Below, piece after piece: positions 61,574 to 64,000 of a stretch of DNA of 64,000 nucleotides (its first letter is position 1; each line of letters starts with the position of its first letter). The position numbers and the translations under genes are program-made. The stretch comes from Coptis chinensis (taxonomy: Eukaryota; Streptophyta; Magnoliopsida; Ranunculales; Ranunculaceae): the NCBI GenBank assembly GCA_015680905.1, contig CM027384.1, forward strand, positions 65,169,001 to 65,233,000, given 5' to 3'. The notes beneath the pieces were generated by a model, which saw nothing but the letters and a program-made list of their open reading frames with translations, was not told the DNA's origin and ran no database searches.

Positions 61574-63766
61574 TTTCTCCAAAAATATTGACAGAAAGAG
61601 TTTTGGCTTGCAACATTGCGTGTATCTCAATAATGGGTAATTGTTTCCAGCAACACACTTGAGCATGAGTACTGACCTAAAATGAGCTAAAGGATGGCTA
61701 GAAGCCTCCATATGAATAACATGTATAATGCATCAGAGCTAAGTCAAAACAAAAAGGATGCGTGAAGTAACAGAAAAACTGAAAAATATATAATAACAAA
61801 AAAAAATGTCTTTTAGTGTCTCTGTTCAACGATCCAGGTTATACATACTGTAATGCATTCCGGTATCTGTTAAATATCATATAACTGTTACGGTATCAAA
61901 TCCGCTGCTTAACTTCAGAAGCAGAATTTGAGACATAGCTATGTTGCAAGACCTATGTGTTCAATAACCTACTTGCTGCCAAACCCAATTAAAAAAAAGC
62001 ATATGAGATATGACTTCACAATACATAAAACTACATACCAAGAATGATCCCCTGTGCACCTCTATAGTAAGAGCTTGTTAAAGTTCTAAATCTTTCCTGT
62101 CCAGCTGCAAAAGAAATCAAGGTTCACTGGATCAATAAAATACGTCAGTGCAGGATTAATTTTGAAATATTCTTCACACTTTAAGGAAAAAGGAAGTAAT
62201 AGGAAAGGAGTGATAGGAAAGTTCTAAAAACACATAAAATTCAGTGGGAAAAAAGAAAAATACAAAACGCCAATAATGATTATGAAAAAATATACTATGT
62301 TTTACACAGAGAAGACAACATCATCATCGTCATCATCATCTACCAACACCTTATCCTAAGATCTCTACTTCTCTTCAACCATGCGAACCTATCTAGTATC
62401 CACCTACCAAGAAAGACAATATTCACCACTATCCATCAGCTGAAAGCAACTCAATGAATGGAAGTGGGAAGTCCAGCATTCATCAAGTCCCTTCACATTC
62501 TGGCAGCTACAGCGTCCATAAGGACCCCATCCTCAAGGAAGACTCCATGCATCAAACACAGTCCACCTCTCCTTCCACTCTGTTCCCGACATTGAGCTGG
62601 CACCGTAAGAGGCCTTCCGTCTAATGAAGTTCGGAATCAATGCTTATGCTAGGAACTATAAATAAAAGAGAAGCAAGGTGAGGGAGAGGGGGGATAGACT
62701 CCATTGATAGTTAATCCAGTAAGTGCTAATTTTATTTTATGTTCTAGGATCTATTTGTTTTGTTGCTTTAGGAATGTGCTTCATTCATAGTTAGCGGAAC
62801 ACATTCCAAAAGCTATTATTTCAGGTTTTTGGAAGGAAAAAACTAGTGGATGTTTAGGCATGAAAAAAAGGACCTACATCACATCATCCTCGATTTCAAA
62901 TAATTCCTTTCTGAATGGGCGGTTGGAAATTCAGCATTTAGGCAGCTCCAAGTAGAAGATTTTATGTGGAAGTGGGATTCTAATATTTTATGGTATGGTT
63001 TTATACGGGAGCAAGATGTAGAACAGAAAATGATGAATGGGCTAAGGAATATCAGCCTAGTCGGGATTTCTTAGTGGTTATGCAGAGGGCTATTTCCTTC
63101 TTTTAAGACAGCCTTGCACGATAGACCCCCAAGTCATCTAAAAACAGACCAAAAGGAAGGATCTGAAACTCCTGAACTAAACAAAGAAACAAAACCCCCT
63201 TGCTTGAGATGATCAGTTGAGGATTGACCTCACATCTTTATAATGTCTTCTGTTCTCACTTTCTGTCCAGAAAAACACACCCTAAAGGACTTTAAAGTGT
63301 TGAGCGGGGGAGGTACCTCCAGCTCGAGCTCTCATTCAAGGAATGCACTCTTTGAAAACTTATGGAGTAGTATGCTCTTCCAATAGAACCAGGAGATACC
63401 CACTATATATAACTCATAAATACACAAACGAATACGAAATGCACCACAGTAAAAGATAGTGAGGAGAGTATGGTTTACTGACTCACCATCAGGCACAAAA
63501 TAAACAAATATTTACTTTCATTTCCTAAAACCCCTATTAACAAGATTTTGTGGTTAAAATCCTTGCCAGGGCTGCCAGCCACATGTATGATTCTCTACTT
63601 ACTGAAAACAGTAATGAAATTGATGCAAACAATAGATAATGGATTTATATATGTATTTCTAGTAATCATATGATAGTTGACCATTGCCACAACTTACCAG
63701 TGTCCCAAATTGTAAGCTTCAATTTCTTCTCACCAACAGTGAGCAGTTTAATCTTGAAATCCACAC
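57891..63766 (-). CDS. RABC/Rab18-type small GTPase, exons 2-6 (exon 1 beyond the window)
   Basis: Exons on the minus strand: 63,698-63,766 ([23 protein letters not shown]), 62,039-62,104 ([22 protein letters not shown]), 60,123-60,244 ([41 protein letters not shown]), 59,510-59,638 ([43 protein letters not shown]) and 57,891-58,001 ([20 protein letters not shown], tail ending GGCCS). All phases join. Visible boxes are WDTAGQE (G3), GNKVDK (G4) and SSAKT (G5). The P-loop exon with GDSGVGKS should lie right of 64,000. The protein would be about 210 residues with a twin-Cys prenylation end, a switch for membrane trafficking of the Rab18 class. The intron after NKVDK has a GC donor (AAG|GCCAGT). 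The last exon was duplicated with LHCB1 (54,478-54,588). RABC is inferred from the [12 protein letters not shown] and NVQQCFEEL wording. Confidence 0.92.
58200..59509. other. Last intron of the RAB gene; nothing else seen
   Basis: About 1.5 kb of AT-rich intron between the terminal exon and the exon at 59,510. I find no other gene, transposon end or repeat array in it. The plus-strand frame at 57,852-58,286 is the reverse of the RAB exon and its flank. Confidence 0.55.
60250..62030. other. RAB intron between exons 3 and 4 (minus strand)
   Basis: Apart from the GA-bearing tandem duplication, the intron holds a short C run (about 61,277-61,289), a T-rich tract and AT-rich sequence. No separate gene is supported. 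Confidence 0.5.
61413..61605. repeat. Tandem duplication with (GA)n in RAB intron
   Basis: A unit of 87 bases (61,413-61,499: TTGTCTTCAACAACAGTAAA ... GACAGAAAGAG) is repeated at 61,500-61,600 with a longer GA run. The length difference comes from the number of AG dinucleotides. It is inside an intron of the RAB gene and likely polymorphic. Confidence 0.9.
62110..63690. other. RAB intron between exons 2 and 3 (minus strand)
   Basis: It contains a CATCATCATCGTCATCATCATC microsatellite near 62,318-62,340 and a less AT-rich stretch at about 62,340-62,640 that could be an old insertion, though no coding family is recognisable. The remainder is plain intron. Confidence 0.45.
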
Positions 63767-64000
63767 CTGGACATGGTTGATAAAAATGTAAGAAATCAGT
63801 ATATGATGCAAAAAGAAAAATGAAAGCCCTGTGTTTCAATACAGCATAGGAAAGCAATCACATATTAATCCATGGAAGCAGCTAACGAATCATAGTGAAA
63901 ATGCATACAAACCAACTATATGACAGATTTTCAAAGGAGTTTTCTGTGTGTACTGTGTATCCAGATGAAAAATGATCACACTAAGGGTTCGCTAAGAATA

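Overview
This is nuclear DNA of a flowering plant, almost certainly a eudicot. It has chloroplast-targeted LHCB1 genes, a plant RABC/Rab18-type small GTPase with plant-like introns, a THA8-like PPR gene and a MATE transporter fragment. These sit among Ty3 and Copia LTR elements, LINEs, a Helitron and several MITE-like elements. Nothing suggests an organelle or a bacterium, and I cannot name the species.

Layout. 1-8.9 kb: an old, broken minus-strand Ty3 element and its flanks. 8.98-10.07 kb: the 3' end of a LINE with a poly(A) tail. 10.1-13.25 kb: an orphan piece of the LHCB1 flank, a MITE with a 9-bp target duplication, a palindrome-rich array, a GC-rich MITE and a long hairpin. 13.4-21.3 kb: two broken LINEs of different families, separated by a CCA-rich tandem repeat. 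21.8-24.1 kb: a THA8-like gene and a three-exon MATE remnant. 25.5-27.6 kb: the first LHCB1 copy, a pseudogene. 28-29.8 kb: two MITE-like elements. 29.8-41.2 kb: an old Copia element (A) holding a 7.2-kb inverted Ty3 nest and a solo LTR. 41.4-52.2 kb: a younger Copia element (B) holding another solo LTR of that same family and, in its 3' LTR, a 3.2-kb Helitron carrying a piece of an RPB4-like gene. 52.9-58.2 kb: two more LHCB1 copies, one intact and one with a single stop. 57.9-63.8 kb: a RABC/Rab18-type gene on the minus strand whose first exon lies beyond the right edge.

The host genes have a clear logic. An LHCB1 gene lies tail-to-tail with the RAB gene, and a block of about 3.4 kb holding the LHCB1 promoter, the LHCB1 gene and the last RAB exon has been duplicated in tandem. 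This left an orphan copy of the RAB terminal exon at 54.5 kb. A third, older block is split: its far upstream part is at 10.1-10.44 kb and its promoter and gene are at 25.5-27.6 kb, with LINEs, the THA8-like gene and the MATE fragment between. The LTR elements fill the gap between LHCB1 copies 1 and 2. LHCB1 copy 2 (52,923-53,726) is the only one that reads as a complete light-harvesting protein.

The points most worth a second look are the Helitron with its readable empty site and captured RPB4 exons, the LHCB1-RAB tandem unit, the inverted Ty3 nest bounded by one target duplication, a GC-AG intron in the RAB gene, and a dense array of TATGAAC palindromes at 11.6-12.1 kb. All identities come from reading the sequence. 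No database search was possible.
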